Assembly (NCBI RefSeq): GCF_964656455.1
Contig: NC_135725.1
Location: 50,785,688 to 50,849,687 of the forward strand
Direction of reading: 5' to 3'
Length of the DNA stretch: 64,000 nt
Origin: Halichoerus grypus
Lineage: Eukaryota > Chordata > Mammalia > Carnivora > Phocidae
Notes under the pieces: model-generated
What the model saw: only the letters and a program-made list of their open reading frames with translations
Told to the model about the DNA's origin: nothing
Databases searched by the model: none
Translations under genes and position numbers: made by a program
Shown: in pieces, positions 35,565-47,199 of the stretch
How the letters are laid out: every line of letters begins with the position of its first letter
Position numbering within the stretch: position 1 is the first letter of the stretch

Positions 35565-37590
35565 ACTCCCTTTTTGATCTGTTGTCTTATTTTTAAATGT
35601 TTATAGAGCCCTTTGGTAACAGAGCTGGGATTTGAATATAGATAACCTGGTAGCAGAGTCTATATCTGAGGATTCCTTACTTCTCTCTCAATTCCCACAT
35701 CCATTAGCTTGCCACATCCTGACTGCACTGTCTTAATATCTGTCAAGTCAGCCTGCTTTGCTCCCTTCCCACTGGCATTGCTATGTCGTCTCCAACCCAA
35801 AAGGGATCCTAACATTATCATTTCTTCCATACTACCTTCACAATGCAAAGATTATTTTCCTAAAATGCAAATTGAATCCTATTTCTCTCTTTCTAAAGCC
35901 TTCAATGATTTATAATTAATCAGCCATTTTTACTTTGTAAATGAAACAAATCCTGTATCAGACCAGCCTACCTGCCAAATACTAGGCCAGAGCTCGGATA
36001 ACTGACTGCTTTAATAATTAACTAGGGTTTTGTTGTTGTTGTTGTTTACTAGTTTTTAATTATATGCTTTAAAAAAGTATGATGACAGTCATCCCTCTAC
36101 ATAGGATATAACTTATATAAGATGGAATCATCTGGCACCGAACCAAGAAATAGAAGCACAAGGGCAAGATCCTGGGCACAGGGTGGTTTTATTTGGCCCA
36201 TGTGGTGCTTTTAAAAAGAAATTAGGATCCGAAGGTCTAGAAACAACGATTCTGTATTCCTTTATGGCAACCATTGGCTAGAACTGAATAGCAGGTGCCC
36301 ACTCAACAATTCACCTTAGACCCGGCAATGTCCTTGTGTTTCTATACTTGGCCTATTCCGCTCATTACACTGTGGGCTGGAACTGTGCAGATTTGAGTTT
36401 GGGACCTTGGATCATTGATATTCATATTCTAACCTTGTTATTGTAGTAGTTGCAATCTTTGAAGCACTGCCATTTTTCCTTAGTGGCTGTATTTTTATCA
36501 CTGTGGGGACATACAGATGCCCAACATGCCTATAATTGGCAATCCAGATAACAGAGGCCCAATGTATCAAATATGGCTGAAAGAAACTCTGAGTTCAGAG
36601 AGACCATTCAAAAGCTGTGCAAATTAAAATATCAGTAACATCCGTGTCACATGACTGTTATAAGGATGAAACCAGAGAATAGCATGAAAGCTTCTAGCAG
36701 GCTTCCTGGCATCTATTACATACTAATTGGATTGAGGTTCCTTACTGTGTGATAGGTGTAGAAAAAAGTTACAGAACTCCCTTGAGAATCTAACTGAAAG
36801 CATGAACCCTCAACCTAAGGAAAAGAAAACGTTTATTTATACATACAGATTTTTTCATATGATTTTAGGATCTAAAGCCACTTAGAAGCCACTGAAATGG
36901 ACATCAGGATGGCACAAGATGTAGGAAATAGAAGGTAGGGGTTTTTAGTGTATACGAATTTATAATAACTAGATAGTACTGAATTGTTGTCAGAGAAATT
37001 AATTTAAGCCGCAAACAAAAGTAAGGATGGGTTTGTAGATTGTTTACTGGAGAGTTTTCAAATATATTAGGAAAAATTATAAAACAAAATAGTTTAGTTT
37101 CCAGGCATAGAAGTTTGCTAAAGACACCCACAGCTCTGCAAACACAATTCTGTGATTAATCTCATCAATAGTTTTCTCAAGAACCATATTGTTGTGCTTT
37201 CCCTGTTTTATAAAGCCAGAGTTTCTTCCAGATATGATTGGGAAACAATTCTTCAATAGAAAGAATTTGCATATAAAGAGTCTGCATATAAACATAAATG
37301 CCATGATATTATTAATAAGTATCATATAACAAATTATTTAAGTAGTAAACAAAATTGACTTTGCTGTTCAGGCCTTAAACAGTGTCCTGAAACAAGTATC
37401 TGTGGGTTTACGCACTCAGAAAGATGCCAAAATCCATTAACAAGTCGTAACTAGATTCTAGTTTCCTCAGGATTTCACCATCAGTTGACTGTGTTCAGTT
37501 CACACACGTGTCTCTCTATTCAAACAGAAGGACTCAGAAGAGCAATAAAAGTGCGATCAAGAAGAAAAAGAACGTTTATATAGGAGGACA
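35565..37590. other. Unassigned DNA
   Basis: No recognised gene. A GTT run lies at about 36032-36045. Weak MIR-like words near 36640-36720 are not strong enough to call. Confidence 0.4.
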
Positions 37591-37599
37591 AGAAGGAAA

Positions 37600-37745
37600 G
37601 AAAATGAACACTCACTCAGTCTCTATTACATATAGGTCTCTGTTTAAGTTCATTTAATCTTCATAATATCCCCGTGAAGGAGTTATTTTTACACCTATTT
37701 TGTAGATAAGGAACTAAGGTCACACAAGTAGTCAGCAGCAGCAGT
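37600..37745 (-). repeat. MIR, antisense
   Basis: 'tcatttaatcttcataatatccccgtgaaggagtt' and 'tgtagataaggaactaaggtcacacaagtagtc' in pieces follow the reverse-complement MIR layout. Confidence 0.7.
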
Positions 37746-37749
37746 AATA

Positions 37750-38600
37750 TACTTAGAAACAAACAAAGCAAGTGGGATGGGGTCAGTAATCAGATGTTAG
37801 TGATGAAAGTGTCATGATAATGTTATTGATTGGTTTTAAAAGGCATCAGTTGTCCCTATAGGGACAGCAGTTTAGGATTCTTGGCAGTCCAGTTATATAA
37901 TTTGTGGCCACTGATTGTAAGCTTGGCTAGAGTCATAAAAGTGAATGCATAAGATTGATCACAAAAGTTTAAATATCTGAGCAATTCACCACAGCATGTT
38001 TTTAATATGCCACAGTGGCAGCTTCATAATATTCTCTAGGAGCCAAGCATAAATTGATCCATGTGTATCCAACTCTAATCACAATATTTCAGAGAGGAAA
38101 AAATATCCTGGGATGCTTGATTTCTAGAATTTAAAAAACATATTGCACTATAAAACTGCCTTTGAAATCTCAGAAAGAAAAATATTCATTGAGAGCCAAA
38201 TCAGATAAGTGCTATGGTTTTATGCTCAGTTAAGTGATACCAGCGGCTTTGCCAATTTGCTAAATCTTAATATACTTGCTAACTTGGGTCCACATATTTT
38301 TTCCTCTTCCACTTCTCTTTTCCTCTGCCACTTTGTCCTTCTCTCTTCTGTGTCTCATTATCATAAAATAAATATACTGCAGAGCTTTGCTATTTCTTAA
38401 AAATGTAAATGTAGAAAATAAAGACTTTGTTGGATGTCAGACTCAGGCTGCTTTTTGCTATTTACAAAATACTGGGCTCATTTTCTTATGAAGCCCTGGA
38501 AATTGAAGGAGTTAGACAGCACAATGAAATGTCCTAGCAAGCTATTCCTGCACGGAAGGCTACTGACAAATTTTATGGCCTTGGATCCAGAAATAAACAC
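37750..38600. other. Unassigned AT-rich DNA
   Basis: No gene or named repeat seen. The palindromic word GTCCCTATAGGGAC occurs at about 37853-37866. Confidence 0.4.
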
Positions 38601-38606
38601 CATTCG

Positions 38607-38996
38607 GTGACTGTTTGTATAGTCAGGCCATTAAGTGCAATGATTTGTATTTCCTCAAGAGATCCCTTAAACTGCAGTGCCTTGTGTTTGCAGCAGCTTG
38701 GCAGGAATTGTATTTTTTTTTTTAATCCTGCAGTTCATTGGCCAATAAAGTGTGTGCAGGGCACAATACCTCCCAGGAGGTATGAAAGAAAAGAGGTGGG
38801 ACTTCAGGACTTCACGCAGTCCCTGGGAGATGTCCTGAGTGTAAAGCAAGTTGAGCATCAATCTAGTGATAAGTTTGTTGAAGCAACTTCCTTCCTGGGT
38901 GAGGCGGTTACCCTGTTTTGTCTACCCTGTTCTCTGAATTCTAGCCAAGATCGTCTAGATAGTGTCTCTCTAATAGTTCTTAAGGATGTTTTTTAA
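38607..38996 (+). other. 129-codon open reading frame of unknown nature
   Basis: The only long ORF of the window not explained by a repeat or low-complexity DNA. Its composition is mixed (Cys-, Ser- and Leu-containing) with one Phe run from a T tract (38712-38722). No domain, signal peptide or splice pattern is recognisable. There is no neighbouring exon or transcription evidence, and a 129-codon ORF can occur by chance in 64 kb of six-frame sequence. I do not call it a gene. Confidence 0.25.
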
Positions 38997-38999
38997 AGT

Positions 39000-39940
39000 G
39001 GATCTTTATAAAGATAACAAAAAAGACAGGATGATAATGATAATGATTAGTCAACATCCTGAAATAAGGATTATTGTCTTAGCAAGGACTTCCCATAAAC
39101 AAGCAAATGCAGTTATAAGAAAATACATTTATAAAAATTATTTTTAGCGGGGTAACTCCCACCTAAAAATTGGTAAAACCCTTCTCTGGTTAAATGGGCC
39201 TCATCTTCTAGCATTTTCTAACCTGTTTCTGTCCTATTGTGGATGCCCTGTGCTGTTTATATAATTTATTAGTTTGTGGATGTTCCCTCGTAGGTACAGG
39301 TCTTATTGTATTTGCTTCTATGATTGCTCAAAGTTCACTTTCAGACATCCTCAATACATTTATATAGAAATATTTTTCCTTCCAATTTTCTCTGAAAAAT
39401 GCTGCATGCCTGCTTTGCATATTACTGAAGGAATGGCTTCCCCCCCTTTCTTTCTTTTTTCCCAATTCTGTGCCTTGCTATCTTTTCTCTGAGCACTCCG
39501 TATCCTGATCTCTGAATGTCTTCAGTGTCATCTAATGAAGCGTGGGGGAGTCAGGAGAATTGAAAACTCTCTCTGATGGAAACTATTTTTCATTGGGATC
39601 CAGGCTGAAGATGAGTTTCCCACACTGGACAAAAATAAATATCATAAAAACCATTACCTCTCTTCCTCCCTTTCTGTTCGATCCCCCAACACTGAAACTC
39701 AGGAGGGTATTTCAAATTTAAACTTGTCACATGTTCCTGGAACTCAAATCCATAGATGCATAGCACCCTACATACGATAGAAATTGAGTTAGAATGCTGA
39801 TTTTAAATGTGAAGATATTTACAAAGCTACAAATTTTAAAATGCAGTCATTCCTTTTATTGAGTAGTTGTGATACATCAGGTACTGTGCTAAGGTTTAGG
39901 GATAACATAGGTCTGTGACCCAAATGACTCACTTTCTACC
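39000..39940. other. Unassigned AT-rich DNA
   Basis: No gene seen. Around 39855-39905 'ttattgagtagttgtgatacatcaggtactgtgctaagg' in parts resembles a MIR/L2-type 'attgagcacctactatgtgccaggcactgtgctaggt' motif, but too short to assign. Confidence 0.4.
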
Positions 39941-39948
39941 GGAAAGAT

Positions 39949-39961
39949 ATGATAGATAGAT

Positions 39962-40020
<59 letters not shown>

Positions 40021-40077
40021 GATAGATAGATAGATAGATGATAGATGACATATAGATAGATAGATGATAGATGACAT

Positions 40078-40118
<41 letters not shown>
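39949..40118. repeat. GATA tetranucleotide microsatellite, compound
   Basis: About 170 bp of TAGA/GATA units with interruptions (GATGATA, GACATATA) that themselves recur, giving a compound array of three blocks. Minus-strand reading gives Ile-Tyr-Leu-Ser repeat ORFs, which are artefacts. Confidence 0.98.
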
Positions 40119-40286
40119 GATATTTACAGAGTATAATGTCAAGTGCTAAAGTGTAGACACATAAACTGAATGGCTTTATTATTTGAAACCCTACTCATTC
40201 ATTGGATACTCAACAGAATATGTTTTTTAGAGCAAAAAAGGACATGCTTATAAAAAGAGATAAATGACTCAGAAACAGAAGAAGCC

Positions 40287-40289
<3 letters not shown>

Positions 40290-40319
<30 letters not shown>
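40290..40319. repeat. TG dinucleotide microsatellite
   Basis: About fifteen uninterrupted TG units. Likely polymorphic. Confidence 0.97.
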
Positions 40320-40320
<1 letters not shown>

Positions 40321-40324
40321 AGGG

Positions 40325-41790
40325 TAAGAGGATAATTTATCAAAACTGAAGATACTGAGTAAATGAATAAACCTCAATATCTGTCTACTATTAGCTCTTG
40401 AATTAAAATATTAAGAACAAATAAAATGTCAAAGGACTCCATGGCCAGTGAAAAATTTAAATATACTTAAGATTGTAAGACATCTCTAACATTTGTGTGG
40501 TAGTTTGATAATGGAAATGCAAAATTTTAATTTAGGTAACAAGAAATAGCAAAAATAACCAATATTTCCATTTTTACTTGGATATTCCAATTTTTAGGAC
40601 CCTTAGTGGATATACATTTAAAGCTTTTATTGAGCAGCTACCATGTATAAAACACACATGCATATGCAAATAAAATACTGTGCCATTAAAACAAGTGTTG
40701 TGTGCTTTTTTTCTTGATAGAATCATTCTTCATAGCCACTTACAGGAATTTTTTTTTCATTGTCCAGTTTTAATTATGTCCTAATTCTCATATGGACTAC
40801 ACAGAGTGAAGGCTATATCTCAGTGTGCTTTGGCCATGCATATCTCACTTTGTATCATATATTTGAATTCTCCCTTATAAGCTCCTTACTTTCCCCTTCT
40901 CTCATCCTATGTCTAGTACCAAAATCCCTGCAAATCTTTGTCATACATTTTTTCTTTGTCTCCCTGCCTTCCTCCGCAACCTCATTCATTGAGGCTTCTC
41001 TGAGTCCATCTTTGCTTCAGCAGGCCACTCTCAGGAATTGATTCTTACGTTGGCTCTGGAAATCTCAACTGATGCATTTGGGCTTTCCTTAAATGCACTT
41101 GCCTGTCATGTGTAGCATTTAAATAGCATCTCATGTGAGGAAATCATACATAGTTTATTTAAAAGCCCCTCAGCTCCCTTGTGGCAATAACTAAGCACGG
41201 GCTGCTAAATCGTTGAGTGCCTCTGTTGTTTGCTACAAATCATAACATCAAATATAGCATCATGCACAGTGAGGAGCACCCCAAAAGCAAATTATGCTGA
41301 TGAACCCCAGTTATTATCATAAGTATCACTGGCTCTGTCTGCCTTGCTGAAAGCTAGACTGGGCTGGGAACAGAGGAATCATAGAACTAAGGGAGGGCTA
41401 GAATATCTAATGGCTTTACTGGGGTATAATTGTAACAGGTACACATGTATAAATCATGTTTAACGTTTTCAAAGAACAATCACATTTGTCCTTTTCAAGA
41501 GCCTAGAAAAATGAATAAAATAGAGATAGTAAGGATAGACATAGCCGCAAGAATTAGAATTTTCCATAAAGACTAAACAAAACAATGACATTGATGAAAG
41601 TGAGTTTCTGGACTCCTTGGAATTTTAATATTGAACTTAAAGTGGGATGATTTAACCAAAATGACAACTCAAGAAATAAAGTGCCAGAAAAACTAAACAG
41701 GTGGCTGTTACTATGCAAATGAAAAAATCAGCAGAATTTTCAACATTGTCCCCATTCCTACTCTTTAAATGAAAGATGAAGGTTAAAACT
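40325..41790. other. Unassigned DNA
   Basis: No gene recognised. A 93-codon ORF (40760-41041) has a hydrophobic, Ser/Leu-rich composition but no domain. 'ctttactggggtataattgtaac' near 41413-41436 is an L1 3' UTR-like word only. Confidence 0.4.
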
Positions 41791-41799
41791 GCAAAATGC

Positions 41800-42425
41800 C
41801 TATTTGGGATATAATAGGAAAGGCTGACCCAACTACGGCAATACAGTTAAATCAGAGAGCTTCATCAGTGCCAATTGCTCTGAGTCTATTTAACAATCAG
41901 ACATCCTTAGAACTGCAGCCAGAAGTGTGCATTGATAGGGTCCAGGACAGGCCATCCCAGAACATGCCACTTTGGCATATTGATTATTTTGAATTAAAGT
42001 TACTTGAAAAAGAGCTGGTGCAAGAAGGACACTCTGACCCTCCTCTCAGTCGCCCTGAAAGCAGGAAATAAATCTCCCATGCAAAGGTACCCTCCCTGCA
42101 CCAGGGGGTAGGGAGACATCCTGATTGCCAGAGATAGGGAATTCAGGGCCAAGGAGTCTATGTAAACAAACTCTGCTTAATTTCTTCACTAATTAGTACC
42201 CATGCCTAAGTTTCTTTGTTTCGGCAGCTCTTCACTAATTTATTGTTTCTTTGTCTAAAGGGTACAAAAGCTGTCTGCTTTGGTCACTTTAGGTCTCAGA
42301 GTCTTATGGGCCCCCCACGTGTATATAATTAAATTTGTTTTTCTACTGTGAATCTGTCCTATGTTAATTTAATTACGCTAGCTGAAAGAACCAAGGGGGT
42401 AGGGGGAAAATTTCACCTCCCTGAC
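41800..42425 (+). repeat. Probable ERVL-type LTR, sense
   Basis: The block contains 'gtacaaaagctgtctgctttgg', a 'ccacgtgtatataattaaattt' TATA/AT box near 42317-42337, 'ctgaaagaaccaagggggta' and a final 'tttcacctccctgacagg'. This order is typical of an ERVL-class LTR 3' half. A 91-codon ORF (41796-42071) overlaps its left part and has no recognised domain. Left boundary uncertain. Confidence 0.5.
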
Positions 42426-42429
42426 AGGG

Positions 42430-44020
42430 TCTGAGAGAAGAGGTATGAAAATATGTTCACTAAGTGAAGTGGCATCAGGGTCTGAGGCCATAGTGTTTTG
42501 GAATCAATACTGATCAATTTTGAAACAAATGAGAAGCTAGTCATGTCTAAGATGGCAGGTAAGGTGTCATATTTTGTATAATTGAGTTCCTAATGTCATG
42601 GCAGAAACCTCTACCTATGTCCTTTTATAAGACATATCAGATACTAGGTTGCAGAAGAAAACTTCCTCCTGGAAGTGAGAAAGAGGTCTGCCGGCAGAGC
42701 CATGGAAACAAGATGTTATATGGAAGAGGAGACAATTACAACGGATATTATACAGGCATATTTTTCAGGAAGCTGGAAGGTGTTCTATACTGGAGCTGAG
42801 AAAATATTTCATTGAGAAACATTATAAAATCTATAACCCAGGATTATTTCTCATACTTAAAATATAATATTTAGCAATGCTCCACCATACTGAAAATTTG
42901 AGCTTTGTAAATTGTCTTGTAAGAAAGAAAACAACACAATCCCAAACATGGTCTTTGACTAGCTGAAGAAAAATGACTAAGATTTAAATCACAAGTTTGT
43001 TTCCTTACTCTTTAAGTATTAACAGATTTTCAACCAGGAATTCAGGACAGGTCCTAATGTTGACATGCAAGATTATAAAACTTTTTTCAGGCTCTCTGCA
43101 GCATGAACCAAGATTATGGTTTGGTTCACACTGGTTTTCCTTTATATCATAAAAGAGACATCAGACTCTGCTTCTCTACCTTTATTTCTAACTTTCTCTC
43201 TCTTCCTTCCTTCTTTCCTTCTTTCCTTCCTTCCCCCTTTGTTTGCTTGCTTCCTTTCTTTTCCTAAATACAACATAGTGCAAAATATCATTAAGATATT
43301 TTTGAAACTGAAATACCATTCAGAAAGATGTCACATGCTTCTCCTCTATTAAGTGTGATAGATCTATGTTTCAACAATAACAAAGTTTAGGAGGGAAATA
43401 AAAGCAGTCATTTCTTTCCCTCTTTGACAAACATCTGGAAGAAGAGCAACACACAACCCATGACAAACTATATTTTCAAGCTTCTTCATGGTATTCCTTG
43501 GGTAGGATGTGAGATATTCCAAGGAACACGTAGGTAACATCCTTCCAACACATTTTTACTGAGCACCCATTTATATTCAATCATGGGACATACAGACAGC
43601 AGGGGTACCAAGGTGAGTTCAGGGGAAAGGACATGGAGCCAAAGAGGACTAATTTTGTACCTTTCAAATCTAATAGAATTTGCCTGGTTAGGTTTTGGAC
43701 TTGTTTGGGATCTGTGACCATTTTCTTCTGATTGCACCTTTTAGAATTGGAATGTCTATCCTATGCCTGTTCCACCTTTGTAATTTGGAAGCATAATCTG
43801 TCTGGTTTCATAAGTTCACAGGTAGAGAGGATGAGTCATACCTCAGGTCTCATGATGAATCATACCTCAGGTCTCACCCATAACTGATTTAGATGATATT
43901 TAGATGAGACTCGGGACTTAGAATTGATGCTGGAATGGGATAATACTTGGGGCTGTTAGGATGAGAGCAAATGTTTTTTGCACATGAGAAGAACATAAAC
44001 TTTGGGTTAGAAGGCAGAGT
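42430..44020. other. Unassigned DNA with a CT-rich microsatellite
   Basis: Pyrimidine tract of CTTCC/CTTT units at about 43195-43262. A 24-bp direct repeat (word CATACCTCAGGTCTCA at 43837 and 43861). No gene recognised. Confidence 0.5.
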
Positions 44021-44022
44021 GT

Positions 44023-44353
44023 TATGGGCTGAATTGCATCCCCCAAATTCGTATTGAAGCCCTAACCCCACAGTGTGACTACAAATGGAGACAGAAACGT
44101 TAAAGACATAACTAAGATTAAATGAGACTCTAAGGTAGGGTAAGGCCCTAATCTGGCACCAGGGATGCACTGCACACACACAGAGAAAAGCCCAGGTGAA
44201 GACACAGCAGGAAGGCAGAGGCCACAAGAGGAGCCGAACCTGCCAGCACCTTGATTGTAGACTTCCAATCTCCAGAACTGTGAGGAAATATATTTTTATT
44301 GTTTAAGCCAGCCTGTGGTATTTTATTATGGCCGTCCTAGCAAGCTAACACGT
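44023..44353 (+). repeat. MLT1/MST-type (ERVL-MaLR) solo LTR
   Basis: It starts TGTTATGGGCTGAATTGC, has 'gaagccctaaccccacagtgtgac', 'gtgaagacacagcaggaaggc', 'ccaatctccagaactgtgagg' and ends 'gttaagcca...tggtattttattatgg...agctaacac'. These are the diagnostic words of the MaLR LTR in sense orientation. No internal region follows, so it is a solo LTR. Confidence 0.85.
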
Positions 44354-44570
44354 TCTGAAAGGTGGAGAGAAGAAGGCAGACAGACTGGCTATGAAGCTTG
44401 GAATCAAGGAACAGTATCATGAAACTGGCAACCCCGAAATGCCAATGGATGAGAGTAAAATAAACCCCAACAAAAGTCTGTTCTCTCTAGACAAAGGTCC
44501 AAAAAGGGGAAGTGTAATAATTCATAAGAATTATTTCATAAACTTCATCAGGATTTCATTTTATTTTCTG

Positions 44571-44768
44571 TTTATTTATTTTTTAAAGATTTTATTTATT
44601 TATTTGTCAGACAGAGAGAGAGAGAGCACAAACAGGGGGAGTGGCAGGCAGAAGAAGCAGACTCCTCATTGAGCAAGGAACCCAATGCAGGACTGGATCC
44701 CAGGACACTGGGATCATGATCTGAGCCAAAGGCAGGCACTTAACTGGCTGAGCCATGCAGGCATCCTG
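44571..44768 (-). mobile_element. CAN-SINE (SINEC), antisense, older
   Basis: The minus-strand head lies at about 44768 (GGATGCCTGCATGGCTCAGC in reverse) with the GATCCCAGGACACTGGGATC core and a GA-rich/A tail on the left. A short diverged AGGATTT duplication lies near 44549-44556 and 44768-44775. More mutated than the 45.5 kb copy. Confidence 0.9.
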
Positions 44769-44799
44769 AGGATTTTAATAATAAAAAATTACTCATCAT

Positions 44800-45467
44800 T
44801 GAAAACGTTAAAAGAAAAAAGACAACAAATGAGTGCCAACACCAAGAATACAGAGATTTCAGAACTGAGAGAGATTTTAAAGCAACTGTCATAAAAGTAC
44901 TTCAAGGATCAGTTAAAAAACAGTTGAAAAACAATGAAAAACTAAAATGCCTCAGCAAAGACGTAGAAAACAAAGAAAAACCAAATGAAAATTTTGGAAC
45001 TAAAAACACAACTGAAAAAACCAAAGTCAATAGAAGGCCCCAACCATGGAAGGGAGGGCACAAAGGAAATAATCAGTGAGTCCAAAGACAGAACAACAGA
45101 AATCATCCAATCTGGACAAGAGAGTAAAAATAGACTGGAAAAATAAATAAATAAACAGGCCCACAGGGACCAGCAGGAATATAACAAAAGAGCAAACATT
45201 CATGTTGCCAGAGACTGGAAAAGGAGAAGATAAAAAAGAGGCCTGAAAAATTACTTGCAGAAATAATGGCTAAAAACTTTCCGAATTTGTCCAGTGGCAT
45301 AAATTTAAAAGATTCAAGAAGGTGAGTGAACTCTAAACAAGAAAAAATGAGAGAAATTCCTGCAAAGGTATATCATAGTCAAACTTCTGAAAACTAAAGA
45401 CAAAAAAAAAATCTTAAAAGCCTCAAGAGATAAATGATACTTTACCACAGGGGAAGACAATTTGAAC
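44800..45467 (+). mobile_element. Old L1M, ORF1/5' part, before the SINE
   Basis: 'ttcagaactgagagagattttaaagc', 'gaaataatggctaaaaactttccgaa', 'gattcaagaaggtgagtgaactc' and 'caaacttctgaaaactaaagac' follow the L1M ORF1 consensus. Stops in all frames. It continues after the SINE at 45703. Confidence 0.8.
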
Positions 45468-45484
45468 AAAAGTATACTTCTGTT

Positions 45485-45685
45485 CTGGGGCGCCTGGGTG
45501 GCTCAGTCGTTAAGCGTCTGCCTTCGGCTCAGGTCATGATCCCAGGGTCCTGGGATCGAGCCCCGCATCGGGCTCCCTGCTTGGCGGGAAACCTGCTTCT
45601 CCCTCTCCCACTGCCCCTGCTTGTGTTCCCTCTCTCGCTGTCTTTCTTTGTCAGATAAATAAATAAAATCTTAAAAAAAAAAAAA
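45485..45685 (+). mobile_element. CAN-SINE (SINEC), young, arctoid type, inside L1M
   Basis: Close to the canonical arctoid CAN-SINE: GGGGCGCCTGGGTGGCTCAG head, GTTAAGCGTCTGCCTTCGGC, GATCCCAGGGTCCTGGGATC, CT-rich part, AAATAAAATCTT and A tail. The 17-bp duplication AAAAGTATACTTCTGTT (45468-45484 and 45686-45702) is exact. It is the least mutated copy in the window and so probably the youngest. Confidence 0.98.
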
Positions 45686-45702
45686 AAAAGTATACTTCTG
45701 TT

Positions 45703-47195
45703 AAAAAATCATGGACGTCACAAGGAAGTGGCTGAAAAAAAAAAAAAAAAGAATTGCCAACCCAGAATTCCACATGCAGTGAAAATAAAGGTAAAATTAA
45801 GATATTTTAAAAAAGGAATTTGTCACCAGCCAGTCTACTTTAACAGAGTGGCCAAAGGAAGTTTTTTAAATAGAAAAGAAATGCTAAAAAAGCAATAATG
45901 AAAGAACAAGAAAAGAGTAAAGAATGAGTAAAGACAAGACAGTTTACTTCTCCCTCTGATTTTTCTAAATTATGAGTGTCCATTGAAGCAAAAATTTTAA
46001 CACTGATGTGGTTCTAAATGTGGATAGTGGATATATTTAAAACAATTACAGATAAAGGGGAAAAGGAATTTAAAGGGAGGCAAATTGACATACTTTATTG
46101 GAACTGGTAAAATATTGACATCCGTATACTGTGATAAATTATATCTATAATACCTAGGACAACCAAAATAATAATAATGAAGTATACAAGGAGATACACT
46201 CAAAAACACTGTAGATAAATCACAATAGAATTCTAAAAACTATCCACGTAACCCACAGGAAGACAAGAAAAAAAAAGAGAGAAAAATCAAAGAGAACAAA
46301 CAGGAAACAAAAAATACAATGGAAGAGTTAAACTCTAACATACCAATAATTAAATATAAATGATCTAAATGTATCACTTAAAAGAGAGACTTTAAGAGAG
46401 CACACTAATAAGCATGACCCAAATTCAAGAATCTCATTTCAGATATAATGTTATAGGTATGTTAAAAGTAAAAATGTAGAAAAACATGTATCATACATTC
46501 ATAAAAAGAAAAAATTTAAAATATAATAAAAATCAATAAAAATCTGGTTCTTTGAAAACAGCAATAAAATTAACAAACATAACAAGACTGACAAAGAAAA
46601 AAGAGAGAAGGCACAAATTATCAATATCAGGAATAAAATAGTGATTATCTCTACAGATCTGGCAGATGTCAAAAGGAAAAGGAAATGCTATGAACAACTG
46701 GTCACCAAAGCAGATATACAGACGTCAACTAAGCATATGAAAATGTTTTCAACATCATTAGCCATTAAGGAAACATAAATTGTATCCACAACGAAATATC
46801 ACTACACACCTATGGCTAAAATAAAATATAGTCACAAGAACAAATATTGCAAAGGATGCAGAGAATCTGGATCTCTCATTCAGGGAGAATATGGAAATGT
46901 AAAATTGTATAGCCACTCTAGGAACTAGCGTAGTTCAGAAACACGTATTAAGAATAATTTTAACCATCCTTGAAACTACCCTATAATCCAGAAATTACAC
47001 CTCTGGGAATTTATCCCACCAGAAATGAAAACTTACGTTCATGCAAAGCTTGTACTGGAATGTTCATAACAGTCTATTTCCACTAGCCAAAAACTGTAAA
47101 CAACTCAGATATCATTCTACAGATGACTGGCTAAACTAATGGTAGTCCATTTATACCAGCAAATACCACTCAGCTATAAAAGGTAATTAAGTCAC
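45703..47195 (+). mobile_element. Old L1M, remainder with internal deletion
   Basis: L1M order resumes after the SINE: 'cccagaattccacatgcagtg', 'aattatgagtgtcc...gaagcaaaaat', 'gatgtggttctaaatgt', then ORF2 words 'aatctggttctttgaaaac' and 'atgctatgaacaactgg' near 46690-46701. Then ORF2 C-terminal words appear abruptly: 'gcatatgaaaatgttttcaacatcattagcc' near 46735-46766, 'gccaaaaactgtaaacaactcag' near 47087-47109. So most of ORF2 (including the reverse transcriptase core) is deleted between about 46705 and 46730. Highly mutated, non-functional. Confidence 0.8.
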
Positions 47196-47199
47196 TTTT

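Noticed and set aside
37853..37866. Palindrome GTCCCTATAGGGAC as a possible regulatory site
   Set aside because: Short palindromes are expected by chance in 64 kb and no flanking context supports a function.
39889..40142. Minus-strand Ile-Tyr-Leu-Ser repeat ORFs
   Set aside because: Direct translation of the GATA microsatellite.
41796..42071. 91-codon ORF as a possible small protein
   Set aside because: It lies in what looks like the left part of an ERVL-type LTR and matches no domain.
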